Of a stretch of 64,000 bases of DNA, positions 42,916 to 53,370 are shown one piece after another. Source of the DNA: Bordetella genomosp. 13 (GTDB taxonomy: Bacteria > Pseudomonadota > Gammaproteobacteria > Burkholderiales > Burkholderiaceae_B); the NCBI RefSeq assembly GCF_002119665.1, contig NZ_CP021111.1:4092001-4156000 (forward strand), written 5' to 3'. The notes beneath the pieces were generated by a model. It was not told where the DNA came from and did not search any database. It saw only the letters and a list, made by a program, of their open reading frames with translations. The position numbers and the translations under genes were made by a program. Numbering within the stretch: position 1 is the first letter of the stretch; the number at the start of each line of letters is the position of its first letter.

Positions 42916-44025
42916 TCAGCGAATGGTCAACACCTCGCCCCGTGTCGCGGAGCCAGGTGTCATGTCCCACGCGCGGATGACGGGAACGAACTTGTCGGTG
43001 AGGATGCGGGTCTCGGCGATGGAGCCGTCTTCGCGTTCGGTGAACTCCCGCTGGAGCGTCTTGTCCTTGTGGGTGTCACCTTTGACGACGAGCACGCGCC
43101 CGGTCTTGGAGCGCACAACCCCCGAGATCGCACCCGCGGCCAGAGCCAGGGCGAGATGCCAGCGGGACAAGGCCCGCGCCGGTGGACGCAGCGATTGCTG
43201 CGCAGCCCCCAGGTGCGTGTCCTGCGATGGCCACAAGCCTTGCAGCCTGCCAACCTCATCGGCGAACTGCTCGGGCTCCATCGTCACGCGGAAGAAATGC
43301 TCTGGCTCGGCCGGGCTGGCGGGGACGATGTACGGCAGGAACGGCCACTCGCTCGGCAGTTCCTCGGCTTCGACTTCGCCTTGCCCTACCTGCAACAGCA
43401 GATTGCGCACGGCCTTGACGCCATCGGGCACCTGCTCGCGCTGGCGCACCCGGCGTCCGAAGATCACCACCTGCTTGAACTGCGTCTCCACCGCTCGGTA
43501 GATGCGCAGGTCCGTGTAGTGGCGCGTCAGCCAGCCGACCAACTCCGCGTCGAGCACGTAGCCGGGGACGATGAAAACCAGCACGCCGCCGTATTGCAGC
43601 AGCGAGAGCGTGCGCTGGTAGAACAGCTTTTCAAGGCGGGCACGGCCCTGGCCCTGATAGCCGATGTTGCCGTTGACGTCCTTGGACAGGTCCCCATACG
43701 GCGGGTTGAGCCAGAGCAGCCCGAAGGGCTGCTTGGAGACCATCGTGTCCATCAGGTCCGCGTGCAGGCAGTGATCGACCAGGCCGCGGGCATGGCGCGC
43801 CCGCTCCGCGTCGAACTCGACGGCGAACGCCTTTGCCTGCTCGCGCCCGAGGGCATGGGCGGCTTCGGCGATCGCCACGCCTTCGCCGGCGCAGGGATCG
43901 AGGATGCACATCGGCCCGTCGCTGGGCATCAGTGCGTTGAGCGCTCTTTCGAGCGTGGGTTCGTCGGTCGGGAAATATCCGTTCTTGACGAAATTGCGGG
44001 CGAGCCGCGGGAACATGAGGGCCAT
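42916..44025 (-). CDS. DUF6094-type class I methyltransferase
   Basis: A 369-residue protein with an SAM-binding motif MCILDPCAGEGVAIAEAA (about 39-56), VEFDAERARHARG and the catalytic NPPY in LLWLNPPYGDLSKD (about 107-110), as in amino-methylating DNA methyltransferases. This agrees with the DUF6094 group widespread in ICEs. There is no target-recognition domain and no restriction gene nearby, so it is a solitary methylase, perhaps to shield the incoming element. Confidence 0.82.
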   Translation of the reverse strand: MALMFPRLARNFVKNGYFPTDEPTLERALNALMPSDGPMCILDPCAGEGVAIAEAAHALGREQAKAFAVEFDAERARHARGLVDHCLHADLMDTMVSKQPFGLLWLNPPYGDLSKDVNGNIGYQGQGRARLEKLFYQRTLSLLQYGGVLVFIVPGYVLDAELVGWLTRHYTDLRIYRAVETQFKQVVIFGRRVRQREQVPDGVKAVRNLLLQVGQGEVEAEELPSEWPFLPYIVPASPAEPEHFFRVTMEPEQFADEVGRLQGLWPSQDTHLGAAQQSLRPPARALSRWHLALALAAGAISGVVRSKTGRVLVVKGDTHKDKTLQREFTEREDGSIAETRILTDKFVPVIRAWDMTPGSATRGEVLTIR

Positions 44026-44089
44026 GGAAGTCTCCTGGTTGGCGGGGATGAAACACGGAAGTACGCCAAGGCGTGCCTCCGAGGGTGGG

Positions 44090-44737
44090 TCAAGCCGCTA
44101 CCGCTTCCGGCGTCCAAATCTTGGCCGGATACGGATAGGCGGTGAGCGCGTCGCTGCGGATCAGGGAGCCGAGCGCCAGGGTCAGCGCCGGCACGTCGAT
44201 GGCGAGCCGATGGCCTTCCAGCGGCCCGAGGGCGAACGGAAGGCGGGCCAGCATCTCGCGGGTTTGCAGCAGTTCCAGCACGGTCTCGCGCCAGTGATCG
44301 AGCAGCGGCAACGGGCAGGTGTCCCGCACCAGCATCCACAGGCGGTCAAGCCTGTGGGCGCTGTCGCGTGGCAGCAGTGCCAATGCGCTGGCGTTGGCCT
44401 TGTCGGGCTTGACGCAGCGCCGGTCGAACAGCCACACGTTGGACAGCGAGCCGAACAGCGTCCGCCGGTACGCGCGCGTGATGCGCTTTTCCAGGCGATC
44501 GACGTTGCCGATGAATACCGGGACGCTGCCGCCCTGGTCGGTGATGACGTGGAACTGGTCCAGTCCCTGCTCGTCGCGCCCGAGGGTCAGGCGAGCGAGG
44601 AACTGCTGGACGGCGGTGTCCCGCGCCCAGATGGACAGGAAGATCAGGTTGCCCTGGTCATCGCCGACGCAGGCGTCGGCCATCACGTCCGGGCATTCGT
44701 CGATGCGGTACAGCGTGGAAGAAGTGTTTGCGGGCAT
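44090..44737 (-). CDS. conserved ICE hypothetical protein
   Basis: A 215-residue protein (MPANTSSTLYRIDECPDVM, then LIFLSIWARDTAVQQFLARL, ITRAYRRTLFGSLSNVWLFDRR and LDRLWMLVRDTCPLP). I recognise it only as a common accessory protein of PFGI-1-type elements, with no functional domain visible. Its leader holds a CTGGGGCA/TGCCCCAG hairpin at 44775-44795. Confidence 0.7.
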   Translation of the reverse strand: MPANTSSTLYRIDECPDVMADACVGDDQGNLIFLSIWARDTAVQQFLARLTLGRDEQGLDQFHVITDQGGSVPVFIGNVDRLEKRITRAYRRTLFGSLSNVWLFDRRCVKPDKANASALALLPRDSAHRLDRLWMLVRDTCPLPLLDHWRETVLELLQTREMLARLPFALGPLEGHRLAIDVPALTLALGSLIRSDALTAYPYPAKIWTPEAVAA

Positions 44738-44774
44738 GGTGGTGTCCTCGGATGAACGGGAACAGCACCGCCCG

Positions 44775-44795
44775 CTGGGGCAAGTACTGCCCCAG
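44775..44795 (-). promoter_or_regulatory. leader hairpin
   Basis: CTGGGGCA (44775-44782) and TGCCCCAG (44788-44795) form an 8-bp stem with a five-base loop, with CACCGCCC and GGGGGTGG as outer partners. It is placed 38 bases upstream of the start at 44737. Confidence 0.6.
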
Positions 44796-44813
44796 GGGGT
44801 GGAAGAAAACCGC

Positions 44814-45074
44814 TCAGTCCGGCTCGAACTGCCGGGTGTGCGGGTTGAAGTGAAGCGGCTCGTCCGCCGAAGTGATCGGCGTGAAGCCTTCCAGGTAGAT
44901 GTTGTTGAGGTACTGGTCGCGGTAGGTCAGTGCCTGCCGTGCCTGGTCCTCGGTGAGGCCGTTGTCGATGAAGTACGCCAGCATTTCCTCGTCGGAGGAC
45001 ACTTCGTCGTTGGACAAACTCCCTTCAACGAGTGCCAGCAACGAGGGCGGAAGCGTTGCCAGGATCGGGTCCAT
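44814..45074 (-). CDS. small acidic ICE protein
   Basis: An 86-residue acidic protein, MDPILATLPPSLLALVEGSL, with DEEMLAYFIDNGLTEDQARQAL (helix-loop-helix) and YRDQYLNNIYLEGFTPI. It follows the 45091-45498 gene by 16 bases and is presumably in one operon with it. No function known. Confidence 0.68.
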   Translation of the reverse strand: MDPILATLPPSLLALVEGSLSNDEVSSDEEMLAYFIDNGLTEDQARQALTYRDQYLNNIYLEGFTPITSADEPLHFNPHTRQFEPD

Positions 45075-45090
45075 GTCGGTTCCTCCTGGC

Positions 45091-45498
45091 TCAGGCCATC
45101 GACGCCGCGGCGGATGCCGCGGATGCCGTGGGTGTGCGCCGCCGGGCGTGGTAGGCGCGAACGCCTGCACGCCAGTCGGCGGACTGCTCCGGTGCGAGGT
45201 CCAGATAGGACAGCGGGCACGTGTAGTAGTACGGGTGCATGGACTCGTCCAAGGACTTGTAGCCCCACTGGCCGCCGCTTCGTTCAAGCAGATCGCAGCG
45301 GATGTAGCGCAGGGACTGGCCCGGTGCGAGATCACGATGCACGCCTTCGACCTTGGCGGTCACTTCGGCGACGGACCACAGCACGTTGCCGCGCAGGGTG
45401 TGAGCGATGACCTTGACGCTGGCGCGCTCGGTCTCTTGCGGTGCGATCAGTTCCGCGATCAGTTCGGACCGCGATTGGTTTGAGAAATACCAGCCCAT
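45091..45498 (-). CDS. conserved ICE protein, DUF6927-like
   Basis: A 135-residue protein: MGWYFSNQSRSELIAELIAP, then LWSVAEVTAKVEGVHRDLAPGQ and RCDLLERSGGQWGYKSLDESMHP with a YYYTCPLSYLDLAP segment. The N-terminus and the WGYKSLDESM-type motif recall DUF6927, from memory. Alanine-rich tail. Its leader (45499-45602) has CCCC-GT-GGGG and CCGC-ATCT-GCGG hairpins. Confidence 0.7.
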   Translation of the reverse strand: MGWYFSNQSRSELIAELIAPQETERASVKVIAHTLRGNVLWSVAEVTAKVEGVHRDLAPGQSLRYIRCDLLERSGGQWGYKSLDESMHPYYYTCPLSYLDLAPEQSADWRAGVRAYHARRRTPTASAASAAASMA

Positions 45499-45602
45499 GA
45501 GAGGCCTCCTCGAAAAGTTGAGCTGAAGGCCTCCCCGTGGGGAAGAACCCCCAGCGGGTGATGGAATGCCGCATCTGCGGCGAAGGAACCTATGCGTCGC
45601 CC

Positions 45603-45944
45603 TCAATCCCAGTCGTCATCGTCTCGATCACAACCGGCCGGGCAGTAGCCGAACTCGATCCCGTGCGAGCAATAGCCATGCTCCGCATTCCAGTCCTGGG
45701 TTTCCTGCCGTTCGGCAGGTGTTGCGTAGTCCCATTCCTGGGCCGCGATTTCGAGAGCCTGAGCACGTTGCTCATCCGGCAAACGATTGGCCTGTGCGTC
45801 GATCGCCGAACTGAAGAGCGTCACGTAGTGGTCGTAGGACAAGCCGCAACCGCGCTGGGCGTGTGCGGCGGCCGCTTTGCAAAGGTCCCGCCACGCGGGT
45901 TCATCCAGCGTTGAACGCGGGGTATCGCAAGCGATGGTGGACAT
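45603..45944 (-). CDS. small ICE protein with Cys-rich acidic C-terminus
   Basis: A 113-residue protein. The last 30 residues (HGYCSHGIEFGYCPAGCDRDDDDWD) contain three cysteines and one histidine in a spacing that could bind zinc, followed by an acidic run. The helical front (EPAWRDLCKAAAAHAQRGCGLSYDH) is not recognised. Leader hairpins of CCCCC-type precede it. Confidence 0.68.
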   Translation of the reverse strand: MSTIACDTPRSTLDEPAWRDLCKAAAAHAQRGCGLSYDHYVTLFSSAIDAQANRLPDEQRAQALEIAAQEWDYATPAERQETQDWNAEHGYCSHGIEFGYCPAGCDRDDDDWD

Positions 45945-46038
45945 GATGGAGACCTCCAGAAAATGGCCAGGGCCTCCCCCGCATGGGAAAGGAACCCCGG
46001 CGGGTGGATGAAGAACACCGCGCATGCGGCGTCTGCGA

Positions 46039-46728
46039 TCACGCAGGTTTTGGTTCGGCCTGGCGGCTCCACTCCTGCGTCTTGAAGTCCAGCGCGTAGC
46101 CCAGCTCGCCCAGGCGGGCGATCTGCGCGCGCAGGGTGCGGCGGTCGATGGTCGAATCCAGTTTCACGGACTCGCCCAGCGGCCACAGCAGGCCGAAGAG
46201 CGCGGCGTCACCGTCTTCGGTGCTGCCGGGGGCAGCGGCCGTAGCAGGCGGTGGCGCATCCACGCCGAAGGGCGTGGTATCGACCAGCGGGTCCGCGGAC
46301 GCCTGCACGGGTGCGGGCTTGGCGGGCCTGGACGCTTTGGTGGGCTTGGCCGGCGTTGCCGCAGGCTGCGCCCCTTGCTCTTCATCGAGCGGATCGACGT
46401 CCTGGGTGGCGAAGCTGCGGGCTTCGTCGCGGCTGAGTTTGTCGATGCCGTTGAGCGTCATGCCGTCGAGGCTGGCACGGATCTCGAACCGCATGCCGCC
46501 GCCGACCGGATAGGACTTCGGGAAGATGTACCTGATGATGAATTCCCCGTCGTACTTGCCTTCGGGGTACTGCTCCAGCTCCGGGTCTTTGACCTCGAAA
46601 GTACCGAGGTGCGTCGCGAGGCGGCCAACCGTGAACGGGCCGTTCTTGCCGCGGATGGTACGCAGCGTGAGCTGGCCGGGGACGACGATGGGCGCAACAG
46701 ATTTCTCGGAAGCCGATGGGGTTGCCAT
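46039..46728 (-). CDS. DUF3275 family ICE protein
   Basis: A 229-residue protein. The N-terminal half is the DUF3275 domain (PGQLTLRTIRGKNGPFTVGRLATHLGTF, EQYPEGKYDGEFIIRYIFPKSY, RFEIRASLDGMTL), a beta-rich fold of unknown function. The second half is a low-complexity Ala/Pro/Lys linker with a final helical part. Conserved across PFGI-1-like ICEs. Its leader has CCTCGCCC/GGGCGAGG (about 46791-46811). Confidence 0.85.
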   Translation of the reverse strand: MATPSASEKSVAPIVVPGQLTLRTIRGKNGPFTVGRLATHLGTFEVKDPELEQYPEGKYDGEFIIRYIFPKSYPVGGGMRFEIRASLDGMTLNGIDKLSRDEARSFATQDVDPLDEEQGAQPAATPAKPTKASRPAKPAPVQASADPLVDTTPFGVDAPPPATAAAPGSTEDGDAALFGLLWPLGESVKLDSTIDRRTLRAQIARLGELGYALDFKTQEWSRQAEPKPA

Positions 46729-46822
46729 GATGGTTCTCCTGATGATGAATGACGGGCCGCCGACGGCACCCGGTGGATGAGAGGAAATGGCCTCGCCCGA
46801 GGTGGGCGAGGTCCGCGTGGCA

Positions 46823-47650
46823 TCACGCCTTGAGCTGGCGCATGCCTTCGGCCAGCAGCCACAACGCCCGGTTCAGGCGCAGGTTCTGGTCGATGCCTTG
46901 CACCGGACGGGTGCGCTGATTGCGGCCGTTGGCCGTGCGTCCGTTCAGGCCCCCTTTGACTAGGTTCTCCTGGACGCGGTTGAAGACGGCCCACAGGTCG
47001 TTCTTGCGGTCGTCCCATCGCCGAGGGGCCAGCAGTTGGCTCTCGGTGACAGGCGTGGACTTGGCCGGATCGTCGTACTTGAGTGCGAGCGCAGAGTTCG
47101 CAAAGACCTCCGCTTCGCCCTCATCGAGGGTGATGGTGCGCATCGCATCGCGCGCGTTATGCACGCGCTCGAAACCTTCGAGGACTCCGTAGGCACCTTC
47201 GATCACCTGGCTGGCCACGTCGCCCTTGTGGGGAACGCGGATGTCTGCGGTGGTGTCACCGCAAACCAGGCCGTTGTGGCAGACGAACCGGAACATGCCG
47301 GCGAGCATCTGATAGCTGCTCGTGCCGTCATGGCTGTTGAGCAGGATGATCTCGTTCGCCTCGTCGCCGTTGATCTGGCTTGCATGGCGAAGTCGGATGA
47401 GGTGCTTCGTGTACTCGCGCCGGTCTTCGTTGCGCACGCGCGTCTGACACACCATGAAGGGCTCGAAGCCCTCCTGGCGCAGCTTGGTCAGCACGGTCGA
47501 GGTCGGTATGTAGGCATACCGATCGGACCGGCTCCCATGTGGAGCGTCGGCGAAGATCGACGGAACGACGGCACGAATGCGGTCGTCCGAGAGTGGGCGA
47601 TCAGAGCGCAGGATCGGGGATTGCGGAGCAAAGCGGGATACCAGAGACAT
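46823..47650 (-). CDS. DUF932 family protein
   Basis: A 275-residue protein with the DUF932 pattern: SDRYAYIPTSTVLTKLRQEGFEPF, RHASQINGDEANEIILLNSHDG, QMLAGMFRFVCHNGLVCGD and ANGRNQRTRPVQGIDQNLRLN. DUF932 proteins are common on plasmids and phages and are thought to relate to DNA replication or modification, without proof. ATG at 47650 fits GAGATC spacing. Leader of 145 bases with two hairpins. Confidence 0.85.
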   Translation of the reverse strand: MSLVSRFAPQSPILRSDRPLSDDRIRAVVPSIFADAPHGSRSDRYAYIPTSTVLTKLRQEGFEPFMVCQTRVRNEDRREYTKHLIRLRHASQINGDEANEIILLNSHDGTSSYQMLAGMFRFVCHNGLVCGDTTADIRVPHKGDVASQVIEGAYGVLEGFERVHNARDAMRTITLDEGEAEVFANSALALKYDDPAKSTPVTESQLLAPRRWDDRKNDLWAVFNRVQENLVKGGLNGRTANGRNQRTRPVQGIDQNLRLNRALWLLAEGMRQLKA

Positions 47651-47678
47651 GGCTGATCTCCTTTGAGAAATTCGACAA

Positions 47679-47745
47679 CCGCGTGGCCGTGAGACCACGC
47701 GGAACTCGGGGGATGAAATGCGCAAGCACGCGTCCTGGGGACGCG
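47679..47745 (-). promoter_or_regulatory. two hairpins in the DUF932 leader
   Basis: CCGCGTGG/CCACGCGG (47679-47686 with 47695-47702) and CGCGTCC/GGACGCG (47729-47735 with 47739-47745). Both sit between the DUF3577 gene stop and the DUF932 start. Confidence 0.55.
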
Positions 47746-47795
47746 GCGTACGTGGGGAGGAAAAGCGACAAGGCCCCGTGAGAGGCCGTGCCGGA

Positions 47796-48701
47796 TCAGA
47801 ACGAAGCAGCCAATGCCGGCTCCTGCTCCTGGACTTGCGCCTCGGGCTCGCGCTCGGCGGGCTCGGTGGCCGTGTCGATGGCATCGTCGGCTTCGGACGC
47901 GGATGCGTCTTCGGCCGGCGGCGCCTCGGCTTGCGCCTGGCTCGTCGGATAGACCTGGGTGCCGTCGATCTTGATGAGACCGATGTGGACCAGCGTCGAT
48001 TCCAGGCTGGCGGCCGGTTCCCCGGCGTGCTCACCCTTGGTGCGGATGTACGGATCGATCTTCATGTCGTTCAGACGGAAGGCGATCAGCACCTTGCGGT
48101 CACCCTCGACGGCCTGAACGCACCGGCGAACCAGGTGCTCGGCTTCCGGGGTGGCGACGATGGTGTCGAAGTACCGATACTCCGGTTCATCGACAGGCCC
48201 GGCCAGTGCCGCGACGGTGCAAGAGAGGAACGAGTCGCCAGCTTTTGGGGTGACGTCCTTCACACGATTGAGATAGCCGATGCCGCGGGTGATCAACTCG
48301 TGCTGCTCGATCGAAGCCAGTTCGGCCCGGTCGATCAGTTCGGCCTTGAGCAGTCGCGCCTTGAGGGACGCGGCGGCCTGACCCTTCTGCTCACCCTTGT
48401 CGCGGATGTACACATCGCCCCACAGGTCACCGAGGCGAAAGCGCACCAGCGGGCGCTGCTTGGGATCGTCAACGCCGATGTAGCGCTGAACGAGCTTCTT
48501 GGCCTCGGCACCCGAGACCTTGACGTCGAAGTAGCGGTAGCTGGGGTCCCGGGCGGGGCCGACCAGCGCGGCGATGGTGCATGCCAGGAAAGGCTGCGCA
48601 CGGCGGCCGCCCCGGACGGGCACTTCACGGACACGCTGGATGTAGCCGATGCCCGAGGTGTGGAGGTCGAAATACGATTTCTCGTTGGACGTGGTGTTCA
48701 T
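47796..48701 (-). CDS. DUF3577 / STY4534-family ICE replication protein with internal duplication
   Basis: A 301-residue protein with two copies of one domain. Copy 1 (about 8-125): GIGYIQRVREVPVRGG, CTIAALVGPARDPSYRYFDV, FRLGDLWGDVYIRDKGE. Copy 2 (about 133-258): GIGYLNRVKDVTPKAG, CTVAALAGPVDEPEYRYFDT, FRLNDMKIDPYIRTKGE. The family is linked to ICE replication. An acidic Glu/Pro/Ala tail ends the protein. The long leader contains structured element B. Confidence 0.84.
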   Translation of the reverse strand: MNTTSNEKSYFDLHTSGIGYIQRVREVPVRGGRRAQPFLACTIAALVGPARDPSYRYFDVKVSGAEAKKLVQRYIGVDDPKQRPLVRFRLGDLWGDVYIRDKGEQKGQAAASLKARLLKAELIDRAELASIEQHELITRGIGYLNRVKDVTPKAGDSFLSCTVAALAGPVDEPEYRYFDTIVATPEAEHLVRRCVQAVEGDRKVLIAFRLNDMKIDPYIRTKGEHAGEPAASLESTLVHIGLIKIDGTQVYPTSQAQAEAPPAEDASASEADDAIDTATEPAEREPEAQVQEQEPALAASF

Positions 48702-48790
48702 GGTGAATCTCCATTGGGATGAAGCGGAGACACACCGGCCCACGCATGCGGGGAAGGTGCGTGACCCCGCGGTGGGTTGATAAGGCGAAA

Positions 48791-48926
48791 GCATCCGCCA
48801 CCAGAGGCTGGTGGCCGCTCGCGGAAGGATGCGGTGCGAGCTGGCTCGGTCACGCAGTGGGAACTGCGCCGCAACCTCGAAGACCGATGGTTGCCTGGCA
48901 TGTCGCTGACGACGTCAGCAGGCATG
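48791..48926 (-). ncRNA. structured RNA element copy B
   Basis: Same fold as copy A with changed pairs: outer GCATCC/GGATGC (48791-48796 with 48827-48832) with inner ACCAG/CTGGT; CGCAGT/ACTGCG; GCAACC/GGTTGC where A has GTAGCC/GGCTAC; GCTGAC/GTCAGC (48905-48919) where A has GCCGAC/GTCGGC; the last hairpin is enclosed by CATG (48899) and CATG (48923). It lies in the leader of the DUF3577 gene, about 90 bases before its start. The compensatory pairs support a real RNA structure. Confidence 0.68.
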
Positions 48927-49011
48927 GGGCCAGCATGGCGGGGCCTCGCGCGCGCGGCAGCAATCAATCGGCACCCGGGCGCTTCCCTTTGTCCGCGCCA
49001 CCCGGCGCCTG

Positions 49012-49462
49012 TCACAGGCACTTGGCGCCGCGCAGGTGCTCGGGGGTATCGGCGCGCGGACGGCCGGGACGGCTCCAGGCGCCGCCACCGCGCGCGCCGA
49101 TCAGCCGCCAGCCGGCGGCGCGCAGGCTGGCGCCACCTTCGTCGGGCATGGTGTAGGTGAGCAGGCGTATGTAGCCCAGCGCCCTTGCCGCCTGCCAGGC
49201 CGCGCCGTAGAGCTTGCTGCAGGCGCTGGGTGTGCCGTCGGTGCACAGCCGCGTGACTTCCAGCGTCCAGGTGCCGCGCGACCGGGCGGCCGACAATGGC
49301 CACGCCGTGGATCAGGTCGCTGTCGCTCAGCGTGACGGCCAGGGCGAACTTCGCGCCCTGGACCGGGCGGTGGTGGCGATGGTGCGACAGAACGAATGCA
49401 TTGGCCGTGCGCAGCGACACCGGTAGGAGGTGCAGCCTCGGCGAGGTCGATGGCGTGTTCAT
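49012..49462 (-). pseudogene. XF1762 family protein gene, frameshifted
   Basis: The first 55 codons read like XF1762 proteins (TANAFVLSHHRHHRPVQGAKFALAV, then GVAIVGRPVARHLD). At about 49275-49290 the family sequence moves to another frame (TWTLEVTRLCTDGTPSACSKLYGAAW to the end RADTPEHLRG). Expected text between the two parts is a short DxGWTLEV segment, so a small deletion of about 8-11 bases would explain the shift. These proteins resemble acetyltransferases and are part of the standard accessory set. Probably inactive. Confidence 0.8.
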
Positions 49463-49560
49463 GCGGTTGTCTCCGGTGGCATGCCGGCGTTGTGGCCGGC
49501 GGGGCGTGCCTCGGCGGCTGGAGACAAACGCGCACGCGCGGCGATGGCGGCGGTGCGAAC

Positions 49561-49586
49561 AAAAGAAGGCCCCCGATGCGGGGGCT
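49561..49586 (-). terminator. Rho-independent terminator
   Basis: Minus strand: GCCCCCG-CAT-CGGGGGC followed by a T-rich tract. Located 18 bases beyond the end of the split DUF3085 gene. Confidence 0.75.
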
Positions 49587-49603
49587 GCGAGGCGGTTGCC
49601 GCG

Positions 49604-49900
49604 TCAGGCGGGAGGCACCACTGCTAAGGACAGGTGCGTGGCGGTGGCGGAAAGCACGAGATCGTCCGCCGAGTGCTGGAGGCGCGTGAACAGGCCGTCC
49701 TTCGGGTCGAAATACTCCGCGAAGTCATCGCCGCCCAGCTCGCGGCCGGCGAGGTGCCACCAGTCATCGAACGGGTCGGTGTCCGGGTTGCATCCGACGG
49801 CGTAGGCGAGCAGTGCCTGGCGCCCATCCGGGCGACGCTCCCCACGCTCGGCGAGGAAGTACACGCCCTGATCCTTGACCAGGACAATGCGGCACTGATT
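49604..49900 (-). pseudogene. DUF3085 gene, 3' part (cut by the mer transposon)
   Basis: Reads NQCRIVLVKDQGVYFLAERG, then DGRQALLAYAVGCNPDTDPFDDWWH and GGDDFAEYFDP, the C-terminal main body of DUF3085. The N-terminal 20 codons lie 3.9 kb away at 53834-53895. Joining both parts at the TGATT duplication restores a continuous frame (EAIAN-Q-CRIVLVKD). The protein is normally an accessory ICE protein of unknown role. Disrupted here. Confidence 0.88.
49896..49900 (+). repeat. target site duplication TGATT (left)
   Basis: TGATT directly outside the left inverted repeat, repeated at 53834-53838 outside the right one. Five bases is the normal length for Tn3-family insertion. Confidence 0.9.
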
Positions 49901-49938
49901 GGGGACGTCTCAGAAAACGGAAAAAATCGTACGCTAAG
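49901..49938 (+). repeat. left terminal inverted repeat of the mer transposon
   Basis: 38 bases ending CGTACGCTAAG. Compared with the right repeat it has one changed base near the tip (GGGGA against GGGGT) and one fewer A in the poly-A stretch. It contains the tnpA stop codon. Confidence 0.9.
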
Positions 49939-50931
49939 CCGGTTGCAGCGGTCGTAGCGGCCTGAACTTGCCCGCGCCGATCTTGGCGCTGCTGCGCCAG
50001 AGGTAATCGCCGGTCAGGTTGATGTGCTCCCAGCCCAGCGGCGACAGGTACTGCAACAGGGCGTCATCGACAGTCTGGCCGTGACCGCGTAAGGCGTTTG
50101 AGGCCCGTTCCAGATAGACCGTGTTCCACAACACTATGGCCGCCGTCACCAGGTTGAGGCCGCTGGCCCGGTAGCGCTGCTGCTCGAAACTGCGGTCGCG
50201 GATTTCGCCCAGCCGGTTGAAGAACACGGCGCGGGCTAGCGCGTTGCGGGCTTCGCCCTTGTTCAGTCCGGCATGCACGCGGCGGCGCAGCTCGACGCTT
50301 TGCAGCCAGTCCAGGATGAACAGCGTTCGCTCGATGCGGCCCAGCTCGCGCAGCGCCACGGCCAGGCCGTTCTGGCGCGGGTAGCTGCCGAGTTTCCTGA
50401 GCATCAGCGAGGCCGTCACCGTGCCCTGCTTGATCGAGGTGGCCAGCCGCACCTTGGCGTTGATCGCCTTGCCGGACGCCTGGAACTGCTGCTGATGCTT
50501 GTGCTTGGCAGCGTTGAACAGCTTGCCCAGGATGCGGTCGTGCAGGTCGATGATTTCGTCGGTGACGGTGGCCATGCCCTCGATGGCGAGCGCACCAGGG
50601 TCGCGTAGCGGCGCTGTGCCTCGAACTTGGCCAGATCGGCGGGCGTCATCTGGCCGCCTTCGCGGGCGATCTTGAGCAGGCGGTTCTGGTGCACCGACCG
50701 CTCGATGCCGGAAGGCAGGTCGAGCGCCTGCCAGGCTTTGAGGCGCTCGATGTGTTCGAGTATGTGGCGCGAGTTCGGCTTGACGGGCGACTGGCGCAGC
50801 CAGGCCAGCCAGGTCGTCTTGCCGTTGTCGTGGCGCTTGAGCAGATCGTCGAGGCGGTGCCGGTGGGTGGCCGACAGGGGATCGGACAAGGCCGCGTAGA
50901 TGCGGCGGTTGGCGCGGCTGTAGGCGTTCAT
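49934..50931 (-). pseudogene. tnpA: tnpA, Tn3-family transposase (truncated, frameshifted, internal deletion)
   Basis: Three lesions are visible. First, the gene begins at about the [13 protein letters not shown] segment, so the N-terminal about 160 codons of a normal about 990-residue TnpA are missing. Second, at about 50590 one G is lost after RRYATLV, shifting the frame before EGMATVTDE. Third, at about 50450 [11 protein letters not shown] joins directly to [15 protein letters not shown], an in-frame loss of several hundred residues that includes the DDE core. The C-terminus to [12 protein letters not shown] is normal, ending in the repeat. Confidence 0.9.
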
Positions 50932-50949
50932 CGAACACCTCCCTTTTCC

Positions 50950-52936
<1,987 letters not shown>

Positions 52937-52948
52937 GGTGATCTCCTT

Positions 52949-53299
52949 TCAGTAGAACAGCGGCAGGACGTAGGGAAACGCGAGGGCAACCAGAACCAGG
53001 GCGGCCACGATCCAGAAGATCACCTTGTAGGCAGTCCGCACTTGGGGCACGGCGCAAACGTCGCCGGGCTTGCAGGCATGGGCTGGTCGGAAGATGCTGC
53101 GCCAGGCGAAGAACAGCGCGATGAGCGCTGCGCCGATGAAGATCGGCCGATACGGCTCCAGCACGGTCAGGTTGCCGATCCACGCGCCAGAGAAGCCGAG
53201 CGCGACCAGGACAAGGGGGCCGAGGCAGCAGGCCGAGGCGAGGACGGCCGCGACGCCGCCGGTCGCCAGTGCGCCGCAGCCGTTCTTGGGTTCCGACAT
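52949..53299 (-). CDS. merT: mercuric transport protein MerT
   Basis: A 116-residue inner-membrane protein with three hydrophobic segments, the vicinal cysteines SACCLGPLVLV in the first helix and a second pair HACKPGDVCAV in the cytoplasmic loop. It brings Hg(II) into the cell for reduction. First gene of the operon, downstream of the mer promoter. Confidence 0.95.
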   Translation of the reverse strand: MSEPKNGCGALATGGVAAVLASACCLGPLVLVALGFSGAWIGNLTVLEPYRPIFIGAALIALFFAWRSIFRPAHACKPGDVCAVPQVRTAYKVIFWIVAALVLVALAFPYVLPLFY

Positions 53300-53334
53300 A
53301 AGGTTCTCCTTCCGGGACTTCGCTTGATGCTGTA

Positions 53335-53365
53335 ACGTTACTTCCGTAGTCAACTACGGAGTCAA
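53335..53365 (-). promoter_or_regulatory. mer operator-promoter
   Basis: Minus strand: TTGACT, a 19-bp spacer holding the dyad CCGTAGTTGACTACGG, then TAACGT. The over-long spacer is the mark of MerR-activated promoters. It lies between divergent merT and merR, six bases from the merR start. Confidence 0.9.
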
Positions 53366-53370
53366 GCGCC

